A stretch of DNA of 64,000 nt from Ruegeria halocynthiae (GCF_900106805.1 NZ_FNNP01000001.1:868001-932000), one strand, 5' to 3'. Numbered from the stretch's first letter, positions 53,102 through 63,126 are shown. Notes: generated by a model from the letters alone, not told the origin. A program made the numbers and translations.

Positions 53102-53401
53102 GTGCAGGACCTGATGACCATGATCACCACACTCCGCCGCCCGCGATTGCTGGCCAGAGCCGCCAAGATCGGGGCGCAGGACTATAATCGTGATCGCCAT
53201 CTGCAGCGACTTCTGGGGTATGGAAAAATACCCGGATCAGGCGCTGCGCTGATCCGTCTGCTGGAACTGGAACGCGAAATCAATGCACAGCGTATTGAAG
53301 AAGACACAGCCTATTCGTTGGTGCGTCATCTGGATTTGCTGATTGCATTAAATGGCGAGGCGCAACTGTATCAGGCCAGTCGCGCCGCGCAGTATCAGTG
53401 A
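53102..53401 (+). CDS. Small DUF6477-like protein
   Basis: A 99-residue helical, Arg/Leu-rich protein (LRRPRLLARAAKIGAQDYNRDRHLQRLLG, then LIRLLELEREINAQRIEEDTAYSLVRHLDLLIALNGEAQL) I recall as DUF6477. GTG start at 53102 with AAGGA eight bases before; ATG 53114 is an alternative. The stop touches that of the convergent MttB gene. It lies divergent from the DUF6456 gene, and the two families often sit together. Function unknown. Confidence 0.75.
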   Translation: MQDLMTMITTLRRPRLLARAAKIGAQDYNRDRHLQRLLGYGKIPGSGAALIRLLELEREINAQRIEEDTAYSLVRHLDLLIALNGEAQLYQASRAAQYQ

Positions 53402-54946
53402 TCAGGTGAAGGCATCCGGCATGGATGCTTTCTTTTCGGCGACATATGCGTCCAGCGCCGCCTTTACGTCTGGGTCAAGCTGCGGCTGCTGGTAGTTGGC
53501 AAGCAAATGCTCGACCCGCGCCGAGGCAAGCGTCCGTGTATCGCGGGCGCCTTCTTCTTCCCAGGTTTCGAACGGCTTGTAATCCAGCAGATCGGACTTC
53601 CAGAACGCTTCCTTAAAGTTCGCCTGCGTGTGGGCACAGCCCAGATAGTGGCCGCCGGGTCCAACCTCGCGGATTGCGTCCATTGCCTGTGCGTTCTCAT
53701 CGTAGGCCACACCTTTGGCCAGACCGTGCAAAACACCTAACTGATCGGCATCCATAACAAATTTTTCGAAATCCGCCACCAGGCCGCCTTCGAGCCAGCC
53801 ACAGGAATGAAGCATGAAATTCACCCCTGACAGCAGCCCCATATTCAGCGAGTTCGCGGTTTCGTACGCGGCCTGTGCATCCGGCACTTTGGAACCACAG
53901 AACGATCCCGCTGAACGGTACGGCAGCCCCAAGCGACGCGCCAACTGTCCAGCACCATAGGTGATATGTGACGCCTCAGGAGTACCAAAGGTTGGAGCGC
54001 CCGAGTTCATATCGATCGACGTCACCATCGCACCAAAGATCGCTGGCGCTCCGGGACGAACAATCTGGCTGTAGGCCACACCGGCAAGCACTTCGGCCAG
54101 AACCTGCGTCAACGTACCCGCGACCGAAACCGGCGCCATTGCACCGCCAACGATGAACGGCGAAATGATGCAAGCCTGATTGTTTTTTGCGTAAACTTCC
54201 AGCGAGCCCATCATCACGTCATCGAAAGTCATCGGCGAGTTGATGTTGGTCAGCGACGTCATGACGGTGTTGTTTTGTACGAACTCTTTACCGAACAGAA
54301 TCTCGCACATCTCAACCGAGTCCTGCGCCCGGCTAGGATCAGTGACCGAACCCATGAACGGTTTGTCCGACAGAGTCATATGCGCCATCAGCATATCCAG
54401 GTGACGCTTGTTCACCGGAACATCAGTTGGTTCGCAAACGGTGCCGCCCGAATGGTGCAACCACTTCGACATATAGGCCAGTTTCACGAACTTGTTGAAA
54501 TCGTCCATGGTCGCATAGCGACGGCCACCCTGTGCATCGCGCACGAACGGAGGGCCATAGACTGGCGCCAGAACCAGATTGCGGCCACCAATCACCACCG
54601 ATTTCTCGGGGTCGCGGGCGTGCTGGGTGAACTCGCTGGGGGCGGTCTTGATCAGCTCGCGCGCTAGGCCACGCGGCAGACGCACACGTTCGCCATCGAC
54701 GTCAGCACCGGCCTCGCGCCAGCGTTCCAGCGCTGCAGGGTTGTCAACAAAATTGACACCTATCTCAGCCAGCACGGTTTCCGCATTGGATTCGATAATC
54801 TCCAACGCTTCTTCGTTGAGAACTTCGAAATTCGGAATGTTGCGTTCAATGTATTTCGCGGTTTCGATCCTGACCGCCGTGCGCTCGGCCCGGCGGGCGG
54901 CGCCACCGCCACCTCGTGCTCTGCGTCGGGTGTTTGCCTCTGCCAT
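53402..54946 (-). CDS. Trimethylamine methyltransferase (MttB)-like protein, non-pyrrolysine
   Basis: A 514-residue TIM-barrel methyltransferase of the MttB superfamily. There is no in-frame amber codon, so it lacks the pyrrolysine of true MttB and belongs to the family that includes glycine-betaine methyltransferases such as MtgB. Features are the N-terminal RR/A-rich stretch, EVLNEEALEIIESNAETVLAEIGVNF, the barrel (TNINSPMTFDDVMMGSLEVYAKNNQACIISPF) and the C-terminal PGGHYLGCAHTQANFKEAFW. The methyl acceptor, usually a corrinoid protein, is not adjacent. The substrate is unknown, likely a quaternary amine. Confidence 0.88.
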   Translation of the reverse strand: MAEANTRRRARGGGGAARRAERTAVRIETAKYIERNIPNFEVLNEEALEIIESNAETVLAEIGVNFVDNPAALERWREAGADVDGERVRLPRGLARELIKTAPSEFTQHARDPEKSVVIGGRNLVLAPVYGPPFVRDAQGGRRYATMDDFNKFVKLAYMSKWLHHSGGTVCEPTDVPVNKRHLDMLMAHMTLSDKPFMGSVTDPSRAQDSVEMCEILFGKEFVQNNTVMTSLTNINSPMTFDDVMMGSLEVYAKNNQACIISPFIVGGAMAPVSVAGTLTQVLAEVLAGVAYSQIVRPGAPAIFGAMVTSIDMNSGAPTFGTPEASHITYGAGQLARRLGLPYRSAGSFCGSKVPDAQAAYETANSLNMGLLSGVNFMLHSCGWLEGGLVADFEKFVMDADQLGVLHGLAKGVAYDENAQAMDAIREVGPGGHYLGCAHTQANFKEAFWKSDLLDYKPFETWEEEGARDTRTLASARVEHLLANYQQPQLDPDVKAALDAYVAEKKASMPDAFT

Positions 54947-55081
54947 GAGAAAATCCCGTTGATTGGTTTGTTCGATAAGTGTGTTACATCAATGACCAAC
55001 AATGCCAGAGATAGTTTACGGCGCTATAGGGGTAAAAGCGACATGAACCCCAGATTGCAGCTCGTTCGGCAGGCTCTCGCG

Positions 55082-55522
55082 CTACGTCACCCGCTTTTGC
55101 ATCAGAACTGTATTGCCGCTGATTTCTAACTCCTGCCATCCCAAATGGCGGTACATCGCACGGGTGTCTGACATCAGCCGATGGGTACGCAATCGCAGGG
55201 TCTGAATTTCGCCCGTTTTTGCGGACTTTTCTGCAGCAGCCAGTAAACGGCGGGCAATTCCACGACCCTGCGCTTTGGGTGAAACGCCCAGGTTGAAGAT
55301 CATCATCGCGTCTGACTCTTCCCCATATATGATGACACCCAGAAGGCACATGGAATCCTCAGCGATGAGAACTTGACGCTCTTTGATATCGTCGAGAATA
55401 CCACTGGTTACGTCAGGCAAGTCCTCAATTTCACGCCTCACCCCGGCATAGGATTCGGCAAGACAGCCCCGTATTGCGCCAACATCTTCGGCCACGGCTG
55501 CTCTCAGGTTGAATTCTGTCAT
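55082..55522 (-). CDS. GNAT-family N-acetyltransferase
   Basis: A 146-residue acetyltransferase with motif A (LGVSPKAQGRGIARRLLAAAEKSA) and beta-bulge motif region (MIFNLGVSP). The C-terminus contains RLRTHRLMSDTRAMYRHLGWQEL, the motif B part. GGAGGTG lies five bases before the ATG at 55522; a longer frame overlaps guaA and is rejected. The substrate is unknown. It is divergent from guaA, 90 bp away. Confidence 0.9.
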   Translation of the reverse strand: MTEFNLRAAVAEDVGAIRGCLAESYAGVRREIEDLPDVTSGILDDIKERQVLIAEDSMCLLGVIIYGEESDAMMIFNLGVSPKAQGRGIARRLLAAAEKSAKTGEIQTLRLRTHRLMSDTRAMYRHLGWQELEISGNTVLMQKRVT

Positions 55523-55612
55523 TGGGCACCTCCCAAGGCGTAAACCATCGCTGAGGGGGCAAATGACGTCATTACGCTTGCACAAGCAAGACTTGCGACC
55601 TAATAGCCAGTC

Positions 55613-57172
55613 ATGACCCAAGACACCCATGACCGCCTTTTAATCATCGACTTCGGCAGCCAGGTGACGCAGCTTATCGCCCGCCGCCTGCGTGAACTGA
55701 ACGTCTATTGCGAAATTCACCCCTACCAGAATGTCACGATGGAATTCGTGCGCGAAATGGCACCGCGCGCGGTGATCCTCTCGGGTGGGCCAGACAGCGT
55801 TACCCGCGAAGGCTCCCCTCGCGCGCCGCAAGAGATCTTTGACTATGGCGTCCCGATTCTGGGCATTTGTTATGGCCAGCAGGTGATGATGCATCAACTT
55901 GGTGGCAAGGTCGAAAGCGGCCACGGCACAGCCGAGTTCGGGCGCGCGTTCGTGACACCTAAGGCCAAGCTCGACATTTTGGCCGGCTGGTTCACCGACG
56001 GCGACGACCAGGTCTGGATGAGCCATGGCGATCACGTCAGCGAAATAGCCCCGGGTTTTAAAGTCTTCGGCACCTCACCCAACGCTCCGTTCGCGATCAC
56101 AGCCGACCCGTCGCGCCACTTTTACGCGGTGCAATTTCATCCCGAAGTACACCACACTCCCAAAGGCGCGAAACTCTACGAGAACTTCGTCAAGCTGGCC
56201 GGTTTTTCTGGTGATTGGACCATGGGGGCCTATCGTGAGCAGATGATCACGAAAATCCGCGAGCAGGTCGGGGACAAGAAAGTCATATGCGGCCTCTCAG
56301 GTGGTGTCGACAGCTCCGTCGCAGCGATCCTGATCCACGAAGCGATCGGCGATCAACTGACCTGTGTATTCGTCGACCATGGATTGCTGCGCAAGAACGA
56401 GGCGACCGAGGTCGTCGAAATGTTCCGTGACAACTACAATATTCGACTGATCCATGCGGATGAGAGTGAGCTGTTCCTGGGTGAGCTGGACGGGCAAAGC
56501 GACCCTGAAACCAAGCGCAAGATCATCGGCAAGCTGTTCATCGACGTGTTTCAGAAACACGCTGACACCATCGATGGCGCAGAGTTTCTGGCGCAGGGTA
56601 CGCTCTATCCAGATGTGATCGAATCCGTTTCGTTCTCGGGCGGGCCATCCGTTACGATCAAATCGCACCACAATGTCGGCGGACTGCCGGAAAAAATGGG
56701 TTTAAAGCTGGTTGAACCTCTGCGCGAACTGTTCAAGGACGAGGTTCGTGCATTGGGCCGCGAACTGGGATTGCCAACCAGTTTCATTGGCCGCCACCCC
56801 TTTCCCGGCCCCGGTTTGGCCATCCGTTGTCCAGGCGAAATCACCCGCGAGAAGCTGGAAATCCTGCGCGAAGCCGATGCGATCTATATCGATCAGATTC
56901 GCAAACATGGTCTTTATGACGATATCTGGCAGGCTTTCGTGGCGATCCTTCCCGTCCGCACGGTCGGCGTGATGGGTGATGGCCGGACATATGATTTTGC
57001 CTGTGCTCTGCGTGCAGTAACATCCGTCGATGGCATGACTGCGGATTACTATCCGTTCAGCCACGAATTCCTTGGCGAAACCGCAACGCGCATTATCAAC
57101 GAGGTCAAAGGCATCAACCGATGCACCTATGACATCACCTCGAAACCCCCCGGAACGATCGAGTGGGAGTGA
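55613..57172 (+). CDS. guaA: GMP synthase (glutamine-hydrolysing)
   Basis: A 519-residue enzyme making GMP from XMP, glutamine and ATP. N-terminal class I amidotransferase: nucleophile cysteine in [13 protein letters not shown], histidine and glutamate in [10 protein letters not shown]. The ATP-pyrophosphatase domain P-loop is [14 protein letters not shown]. The C-terminal dimerisation domain ends in [17 protein letters not shown]. It is the full normal length. It stands alone and divergent from the GNAT gene. Confidence 0.97.
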   Translation: MTQDTHDRLLIIDFGSQVTQLIARRLRELNVYCEIHPYQNVTMEFVREMAPRAVILSGGPDSVTREGSPRAPQEIFDYGVPILGICYGQQVMMHQLGGKVESGHGTAEFGRAFVTPKAKLDILAGWFTDGDDQVWMSHGDHVSEIAPGFKVFGTSPNAPFAITADPSRHFYAVQFHPEVHHTPKGAKLYENFVKLAGFSGDWTMGAYREQMITKIREQVGDKKVICGLSGGVDSSVAAILIHEAIGDQLTCVFVDHGLLRKNEATEVVEMFRDNYNIRLIHADESELFLGELDGQSDPETKRKIIGKLFIDVFQKHADTIDGAEFLAQGTLYPDVIESVSFSGGPSVTIKSHHNVGGLPEKMGLKLVEPLRELFKDEVRALGRELGLPTSFIGRHPFPGPGLAIRCPGEITREKLEILREADAIYIDQIRKHGLYDDIWQAFVAILPVRTVGVMGDGRTYDFACALRAVTSVDGMTADYYPFSHEFLGETATRIINEVKGINRCTYDITSKPPGTIEWE

Positions 57173-57226
57173 CTGTTACCACTTTAGGCGCTGCAGGTCT
57201 TGTGTTGAACAGTGAAGGACAAATCG

Positions 57227-57817
57227 ATGAGCAAATATTCGGTACACGAAACAGCAATAATCGATGAAGGCGCGCAAATAGGAGATGGCTGCAGAATATG
57301 GCATTGGGTCCATATCTGCGGCGGTGCCAGATTGGGCTCGAATGTCTCACTGGGGCAAAATGCTTTCGTTGGGAACAAGGTCATCATCGGCGACAACTGC
57401 AAAGTGCAGAACAATGTTTCCATCTATGACAACATTACCTTGGAAGACGGCGTATTCTGTGGACCCAGCATGGTTTTCACCAATGTTTACAACCCTCGCT
57501 CATTGATAGAGCGAAAAGCCGAATATCGCAGTACTCTGGTCAAGAGAGGGGCCACCTTGGGCGCCAATTCCACCATCGTTTGCGGCGTCACAATCGGGGA
57601 ATATGCGTTTATCGGCGCAGGTGCCGTCGTGAATGCTGACGTAAAACCTTATGCATTGATGGTGGGTGTCGCTGCAAAACAGATTGGTTGGATGAGCGAA
57701 TATGGTGAACAGTTGGATATACCCCTCACAGGGAATTGCGAGGTCACCTGCCCTCATACCAGCGATCGATATGTCCTGAACGCAGGTATGCTAAGCAAGG
57801 TTTCAGCCAGCAGTTAA
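57227..57817 (+). CDS. WbpD/WlbB-like N-acetyltransferase (left-handed beta-helix)
   Basis: A 196-residue acyltransferase made of hexapeptide repeats ([42 protein letters not shown] and on). It resembles UDP-2-acetamido-3-amino-2,3-dideoxyglucuronate N-acetyltransferase: [10 protein letters not shown] tail, [20 protein letters not shown] and TNVYNPRS region. These act in making O-antigen or capsule sugars. Here no other sugar gene is nearby. ATG at 57227 has AAGGA eight bases before; GTG 57212 is less likely. The gene is followed by a 186-base gap with no feature I could identify. Confidence 0.85.
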   Translation: MSKYSVHETAIIDEGAQIGDGCRIWHWVHICGGARLGSNVSLGQNAFVGNKVIIGDNCKVQNNVSIYDNITLEDGVFCGPSMVFTNVYNPRSLIERKAEYRSTLVKRGATLGANSTIVCGVTIGEYAFIGAGAVVNADVKPYALMVGVAAKQIGWMSEYGEQLDIPLTGNCEVTCPHTSDRYVLNAGMLSKVSASS

Positions 57818-58003
57818 GTTACTGAGCTTGCATGCCACACAACTGACGACCCATATTGTCGATATGGTAATACCGATAATCAGGCATTGCCCGCAGTACG
57901 CATCTTGGCAATCACTGCCGGATCGGCTCACGTTTAGCCTTGCTTCATCGGGATAAACACAATCAATTAAGCCCGTTGCATCTCGGAATATGTAAGAGAT
58001 CTC

Positions 58004-58909
58004 ATGGACAGCGATAAAATGCAGATCGGCAAGGCTGCACTTTGGATGACCGGGGCGATTGCTTCATTCTCTGCGATGGCTATCGCCGGACGCGAACTGA
58101 GCGCGACACATGATACGTTCGAAATCATGTTCTATCGCAGTCTTGTCGGCATTTGCATCGTTTCCCTGATCCTCACGACTTCGCGAAACTGGCATCAGGT
58201 CACCACCAGGCGACTAGGCCTGCACGGCATCCGAAACGTAACGCACTTCATCGGGCAGAATCTTTGGTTCTATGCGGTGACGGTTATCCCACTGGCCCAG
58301 GTATTCGCACTTGAATTCACGCAGCCCATCTGGGTGATCCTGCTGTCCCCTCTGCTATTGCATGAGCGGTTGACCGCATTGCGCCTGACTTCGGCTCTCA
58401 TCGGGTTTGCCGGCGTTCTCATTGTAGCACGACCTGGCGCCGCCTCGCTTAGCCCCGGTGTTCTTGCAGCGGCGGCATCCGCGATTTTCTTCGCATTAAC
58501 AACGATTTCAACAAAGTCTCTGACACGTATCGCCAGTATCGGCTGCATTATGTTTTGGCTGACACTAATGCAGGCAGGGTTGGGATTGATCGCTTCGGGC
58601 GCGGACGGGCAGATCGCCTTTCCAACGTTGCAAACCGCCCCATTCCTATTGCTTGTTGGATTAGCAGGCCTTCTGGCACATTATTGCATCACCAACGCGC
58701 TGGCCATTGCCCCGGCCACAGTAGTTGTGCCCTTTGATTTTGCACGTCTTCCGACCATCGCAATCGTCGGGATGATCCTTTACCGTGAACCGTTGGATCA
58801 CTGGACCATGCTGGGTGCTGCGGTGATTTTTGCCGGAATTTTCCTGAACGTCTGGTCCGAAAATCGTAACAATTCCGCAACACCCGCGCAGAGTGCGCGC
58901 ACAGAGTAA
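58004..58909 (+). CDS. EamA/DMT-family transporter
   Basis: A 301-residue membrane protein with ten predicted helices in two EamA halves (KAALWMTGAIASFSAMAIAGREL and LAAAASAIFFALTTISTKSLTRI). The first-half FTQPIWVILLSPLLLHERLTALR motif and second-half LPTIAIVGMILYREPLDHWTMLGA are typical. The drug/metabolite transporter group exports amino acids, purines or drugs; substrate unknown. It stands alone between a WbpD-like gene and the porin. Confidence 0.87.
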   Translation: MDSDKMQIGKAALWMTGAIASFSAMAIAGRELSATHDTFEIMFYRSLVGICIVSLILTTSRNWHQVTTRRLGLHGIRNVTHFIGQNLWFYAVTVIPLAQVFALEFTQPIWVILLSPLLLHERLTALRLTSALIGFAGVLIVARPGAASLSPGVLAAAASAIFFALTTISTKSLTRIASIGCIMFWLTLMQAGLGLIASGADGQIAFPTLQTAPFLLLVGLAGLLAHYCITNALAIAPATVVVPFDFARLPTIAIVGMILYREPLDHWTMLGAAVIFAGIFLNVWSENRNNSATPAQSARTE

Positions 58910-59027
58910 CGCTCCGTCACCAGTTGACCATATTTTAAAGTTTAAGACAGTAAAAACCGGTAACAAGGCCGGATGCGCATGATGAGGATGTGTATTACAG
59001 GCAATTGGACAGTGAAGGGAGGAATAA

Positions 59028-60254
59028 ATGAAACAAACGTTGTTTCACGCATGTGCGTTGTGCATCGGGGCAACCACAGTGCAAGCAGGTGGTCTCGACC
59101 GAAGTGGTCAAGGTGTCAACATTCTGTTCGAAGAAGGCTCCGTCGTGCAGTTCCGGCTGGGGTACACCAAGCCGGACGTCAGCGGGTCAATGGAAGATCA
59201 AATTCCAACAAGCCCGACTTTTGGTGAGACGATTGACTCAGGCAATGTCACAAACAGCTTTTTTACACCACACCTGGCTTACAAGACCTCTCTGACAGAG
59301 AAACTTGATTTTGCACTGGTCTATGACCAACCCTTCGGCGCGGATATCGATTACTCGTCCGACTATCCGCTATCTCAAAACGTGTTGGCACTCGCGGGCC
59401 TGCCAGGCGCGACAACTGACGTTCTTCGTGCCAAAGCCGATACAGACGCCATTACTGCGTTGCTTCGCTACAAACTGGATGGCGGCTTTAGCGTAATCGG
59501 CGGTGTTCGTGCGCAGCGGTTGAAAGCAAGCGTTTCGGTTCCTATCGCGGGCGCAGGTACGACGCCGTTTGCGTCGGGTGGATATCGGGTTGAAACAGAC
59601 GCCGAGATCGACTTTGGCTATGTGGTCGGCGTCGCGTGGGAGCGTCCTGATATCGCCGCTCGGGTTGCACTTACGTATAACTCGAAAATCAAACACGATC
59701 TGTCGCAGACAGAAGCGAACGACGCCATCACGGGAATTGTTCCACCTGGAATTCCAGTTGTAGGTCGAAGCAGCGCAGATTCCTCCACCGAAGTAATAAC
59801 GCCGCAGTCGGTCAACCTGGACTTTCAGACCGGCGTCGCGCCAAAAACGTTGCTGTTTGGTTCGGTACGCTGGGTTGACTGGCCTCAGACCGTATATGCG
59901 CCGCCTGTATATACTGGCCTGACCGGCATCAACCTCGTCGACTATGAAGAGGCAACTTGGACATACGCTCTTGGTCTCGGCTATCAGTTCTCTGACGAGT
60001 TCTCTGGCGCTGTTACACTGGGATATGAAAGTTCTCAGGGCAATTCCGTTTCGAACCTCGGTCCGACGGACGGCTTTTGGAGCATCGGTGTTGGCGGCAC
60101 ATATTCGCTTGAAAAGGCGAAAATTTCCGGCGGTGTCCGCTATACGGATATTGGCGACGCAACTGCGAACGGAACTGGCCCGGACAACCGCGCCAACTTC
60201 ACCGGCAACAGCGCATGGAGCGTTGGTATTCAGATTACCTACGCTTTGGATTAA
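59028..60254 (+). CDS. FadL/OmpP1-type outer membrane transporter
   Basis: A 408-residue outer-membrane protein with a signal peptide (KQTLFHACALCIGATTVQA, then GGLDRSGQGVNILFEEG). It has a beta-barrel pattern of alternating aromatic/Gly strands, ending in a terminal aromatic strand (SAWSVGIQITYALD). The N-terminus after cleavage (LDRSGQ) is typical of FadL hatch domains. It is shorter than FadL, and it likely takes up hydrophobic small molecules or fatty acids. GGGAGGAATAA lies before the ATG; a terminator follows. Confidence 0.88.
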   Translation: MKQTLFHACALCIGATTVQAGGLDRSGQGVNILFEEGSVVQFRLGYTKPDVSGSMEDQIPTSPTFGETIDSGNVTNSFFTPHLAYKTSLTEKLDFALVYDQPFGADIDYSSDYPLSQNVLALAGLPGATTDVLRAKADTDAITALLRYKLDGGFSVIGGVRAQRLKASVSVPIAGAGTTPFASGGYRVETDAEIDFGYVVGVAWERPDIAARVALTYNSKIKHDLSQTEANDAITGIVPPGIPVVGRSSADSSTEVITPQSVNLDFQTGVAPKTLLFGSVRWVDWPQTVYAPPVYTGLTGINLVDYEEATWTYALGLGYQFSDEFSGAVTLGYESSQGNSVSNLGPTDGFWSIGVGGTYSLEKAKISGGVRYTDIGDATANGTGPDNRANFTGNSAWSVGIQITYALD

Positions 60255-60275
60255 TCCAAACCCCTCAGAGATTGC

Positions 60276-60304
60276 AAAGCCCCGCCAATTCGGCGGGGCT
60301 TTTT
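60276..60304 (+). terminator. Terminator of the FadL-type gene
   Basis: AAAGCCCCGCC and GGCGGGGCTTTTT around AATTC, 22 bases after the stop. Its core CCGCCAATTCGGCGG is the same as in the terminator at 50755-50784. Confidence 0.9.
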
Positions 60305-60351
60305 CGCATGTTCCGGGTCGATCTGCCTTGGGTGACATGTAAAAACATACC

Positions 60352-61248
60352 ATGACTTCTCAAAAAACCCTTACCCCGCGCACCTGGTACGAATTGATAT
60401 TACTTGGCGTGATCTGGGGCATGTCTTTCCTCGCCATCCGGATAGCTCTGGATACGATTCCTGTCATAACATCTGTATTTCACAGGGTTTTCTGGGCTGC
60501 ACTTGTTCTGTGGATTGTGATTGCCTTTCAACGTTTACCAATACCCCGCAGTCCCCGCATCTGGGCCATCTTTCTGATTATGGGGCTACTGAACAATGTC
60601 CTTCCCTTCTCGCTGATGGCCTGGGGGCAACTTTATGTCGAGACCGGGCTGACATCGATCCTCAACGCCGCCACCGCAATTTTCGGCGTTCTTTTAGCCG
60701 CCTTGTTTTTTCGCGACGAACGGTTGACCAAAACACGTATACTCGGCGTGGGGTTAGGGTTTCTGGGCGTCTCAATCACTATCGGCCTCAGACAGTTTGG
60801 AAATCTGAATCCGGACAATCTGGGTCAGATCGCGATCCTGGCCGGGACACTTTCGTACGCGTTTGCAGCGATCTGGGCTCGGATTTACATGGGCGACCTG
60901 TCCCCAAAGGTCGCAGCTGCGGGAATGTTGACCGGATCGGCAATACTGATGACCCCGATCATGTTAGTGACCGACGGGATACCAACCTTAGCTCTGCCCC
61001 TAGAGACCTGGCTGGCAATCGCCTATTACGCCCTGCTTGCAACCGCCGGAGCCTATCTGCTCTACTATCGCGTGCTTCAACAGGCTGGCAGCGGCAATGT
61101 GCTCCTGGTAACGCTGATCATCCCGCCAATCGCAATCCTGATGGGCGCCATCGTTCGCAATGAAGCCTTGCCTGCTCGGGCCTTTGTTGGGTTTGCGGTG
61201 CTTGCAGTCGGCCTCCTGATCCTCAGCCGATCCCGCCGACGCGATTGA
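60352..61248 (+). CDS. EamA/DMT-family transporter, second
   Basis: A 298-residue ten-helix membrane protein with both EamA domains: WYELILLGVIWGMSFLAIRIALDTIP in the first and ILAGTLSYAFAAIWARIYMGDLSPKVAAAGMLTG in the second. The end is RAFVGFAVLAVGLLILSRSRRRD. It is not closely similar to the DMT gene at 58004, judged by motif. The substrate is unknown. It could be an exporter of amino acids or related compounds. Confidence 0.88.
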   Translation: MTSQKTLTPRTWYELILLGVIWGMSFLAIRIALDTIPVITSVFHRVFWAALVLWIVIAFQRLPIPRSPRIWAIFLIMGLLNNVLPFSLMAWGQLYVETGLTSILNAATAIFGVLLAALFFRDERLTKTRILGVGLGFLGVSITIGLRQFGNLNPDNLGQIAILAGTLSYAFAAIWARIYMGDLSPKVAAAGMLTGSAILMTPIMLVTDGIPTLALPLETWLAIAYYALLATAGAYLLYYRVLQQAGSGNVLLVTLIIPPIAILMGAIVRNEALPARAFVGFAVLAVGLLILSRSRRRD

Positions 61249-61297
61249 CGTCGCCAGCGGCCCGATTTAGCTAGGGCAAAACAAGGGACGGCGGATA

Positions 61298-62170
61298 ATG
61301 ATCTACAACTCGGCGACGGACTGGCGCGAGGCAGCGCGAAAGAAAGTACTGTTCTTCGGTATGTCCGGGCTGGGGAAGTCCTATGTCTCGAACACTCTGC
61401 GCGATGCCGGAGGCTGGTTTCACTACTCGATCGATTACCGGATCGGGACCCGCTACATGGGCGAATACATTACCGACAACGCCAAGGCCGAGGCGATGAA
61501 GGTGCCATTTCTGCGCGAACTTTTGCTATCGGATTCGATCTATATCGGGTCGAATATCTCGTTTCAGAATCTAACACCTGTTTCGGCTTATCTGGGCAAG
61601 CCGGGTAGTCCTGAATTGGGTGGCCTCGAATTCTCAGAGTATCAACTGCGGCAAGAACAATTCCGGATGGCCGAAGTTCACGCTCTGCTGGATACCAAGT
61701 ATTTCATCGACCGGGCCGAACGTCTTTACGACTATCCGCATTTTATCTGTGATACGGGCGGGTCGATCTGCGAATGGGTTGAGCCCGATGATTCCAATGA
61801 CCAGATTCTGACCGAGCTTTCGGATCAGACACTGATGGTCTGGATCAAGGGTGACGAGGCGCATACCGAAGAGCTGATCCAGCGTTTCGACAAGGCGCCC
61901 AAGCCTATGTCGTATCAGGCTAATTTTCTGCAACGGGTCTGGAATGAGTATCTTGCCCTCAATGAATGTACCGGTACCGAGGTCGATCCGGATGCCTTCA
62001 TCCGCTGGACCTATGCGCAGGCCCTGGCGCACCGTCAGCCGCGATATGAATCAATGGCCCGAAACTGGGGGGTCACCATCGCGGCGGATGACATTTCCAA
62101 GGTGCGCGACAGTAGTGATTTCGATGAGTTGATCGAACACACCCTTGAGACCCGCCCCAACCCCGCCTAA
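61298..62170 (+). CDS. P-loop ATPase upstream of metA
   Basis: A 290-residue cytoplasmic protein with an N-terminal Walker A GMSGLGKS (about residues 21-28), like shikimate/adenylate-type small kinases, followed by [24 protein letters not shown] second motif [15 protein letters not shown] could hold the Walker B-like acidic residue. The rest is helical and without a known family name. It starts 49 bases after the DMT stop, and metA follows 38 bases after its own stop, so the two are likely co-transcribed. A kinase or nucleotide-binding role is inference; substrate unknown. Confidence 0.8.
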   Translation: MIYNSATDWREAARKKVLFFGMSGLGKSYVSNTLRDAGGWFHYSIDYRIGTRYMGEYITDNAKAEAMKVPFLRELLLSDSIYIGSNISFQNLTPVSAYLGKPGSPELGGLEFSEYQLRQEQFRMAEVHALLDTKYFIDRAERLYDYPHFICDTGGSICEWVEPDDSNDQILTELSDQTLMVWIKGDEAHTEELIQRFDKAPKPMSYQANFLQRVWNEYLALNECTGTEVDPDAFIRWTYAQALAHRQPRYESMARNWGVTIAADDISKVRDSSDFDELIEHTLETRPNPA

Positions 62171-62208
62171 GTTCCAGACTTCTTTCGCAGTTTCAACAGC
62201 GTGACCAA

Positions 62209-63126
62209 ATGCCGATCAAAATTCCATCCGACCTGCCCGCCTTTGACGTCCTGACCAATGAGGGCGTCATGGTCATGGCTGAAGATCATGCCGCGCGGCA
62301 GGACATCCGCCCTCTGAGGATCGGCCTGTTGAATCTGATGCCCAAGAAAATTCAGACCGAGAACCAGTTCGCACGTCTGATTGGTGCAACGCCCTTGCAG
62401 ATCGAACTGTCGCTGATCCGCATGACCGAGCATCAGACCAAAAACACGGCCGCTGAGCATATGGCCGAGTTCTACCACCCATTTCAGGAGATAAAGGACC
62501 AGAAGTTCGACGGTCTGATCATCACGGGTGCGCCGATCGAACATCTGGATTTCGCCGATGTCACCTATTGGGACGAAATCCGAGAAGTGTTCGAGTGGAC
62601 ACAGACCAATGTGCACTCCACCTTCGGCGTCTGCTGGGGGGGCATGGCGATGATTAATCATTTCCACGACGTCAAAAAACACATGCTGGATGCAAAGGCT
62701 TTCGGGTGTTTCCGGCACCGTAATTTAGCGCCTGCGTCACCGTTCTTGCGCGGGTTTTCTGACGATTGCGTGATTCCGGTCAGCCGCTGGACCGAGATGC
62801 GGCAATACGAGATCGACGCGGCACCTGATCTGATCACCCTACTTGGTAGCGATGATGTCGGCCCCTGCCTGATCGAAGATCCGGCGCATCGGGCGCTCTA
62901 TATCTTCAACCATTTCGAGTATGATAGCGATACGCTCAAACAGGAGTATGACCGGGACGTTGCTAACAATACGCCGATTAATGTTCCAATGAACTACTAC
63001 CCGGACGATGATCCCAGCCAACATCCGCAGAACCGCTGGCGCAGTCACGCGCATCTGCTCTACGGCAACTGGATCAATGCCATGTATCAAACAACCCCAT
63101 TCGATATGAGCCACATTGGCCAGTAA
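62209..63126 (+). CDS. metA: Homoserine O-acetyltransferase (MetA family)
   Basis: A 305-residue MetA that acylates homoserine as the first step to methionine. Catalytic Cys142 ([15 protein letters not shown]), His235 and Glu237 ([10 protein letters not shown]) are in place. Residue 111 is Glu in GAPIEHLDF; in this family Glu111 marks acetyl-CoA users, while Gly (as in E. coli) marks succinyl-CoA users. So the historic name O-succinyltransferase probably misleads. It is in tandem with the P-loop gene and overlaps the next gene by 11 bases. No SAM-II riboswitch was found upstream. Confidence 0.93.
   Translation: MPIKIPSDLPAFDVLTNEGVMVMAEDHAARQDIRPLRIGLLNLMPKKIQTENQFARLIGATPLQIELSLIRMTEHQTKNTAAEHMAEFYHPFQEIKDQKFDGLIITGAPIEHLDFADVTYWDEIREVFEWTQTNVHSTFGVCWGGMAMINHFHDVKKHMLDAKAFGCFRHRNLAPASPFLRGFSDDCVIPVSRWTEMRQYEIDAAPDLITLLGSDDVGPCLIEDPAHRALYIFNHFEYDSDTLKQEYDRDVANNTPINVPMNYYPDDDPSQHPQNRWRSHAHLLYGNWINAMYQTTPFDMSHIGQ

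Noticed and set aside
55522..55630. Longer N-terminus of the GNAT protein
   Set aside because: It would overlap guaA on the other strand; GGAGGTG is placed right before the ATG at 55522.
61249..61297. Possible SAM-II riboswitch before the P-loop/metA unit
   Set aside because: The bases GATTTAGCTAGGGC look loosely similar to part of SAM-II, but the gap is only 49 bases and the pseudoknot pairing cannot be completed. The metA gap of 38 bases is also too short.
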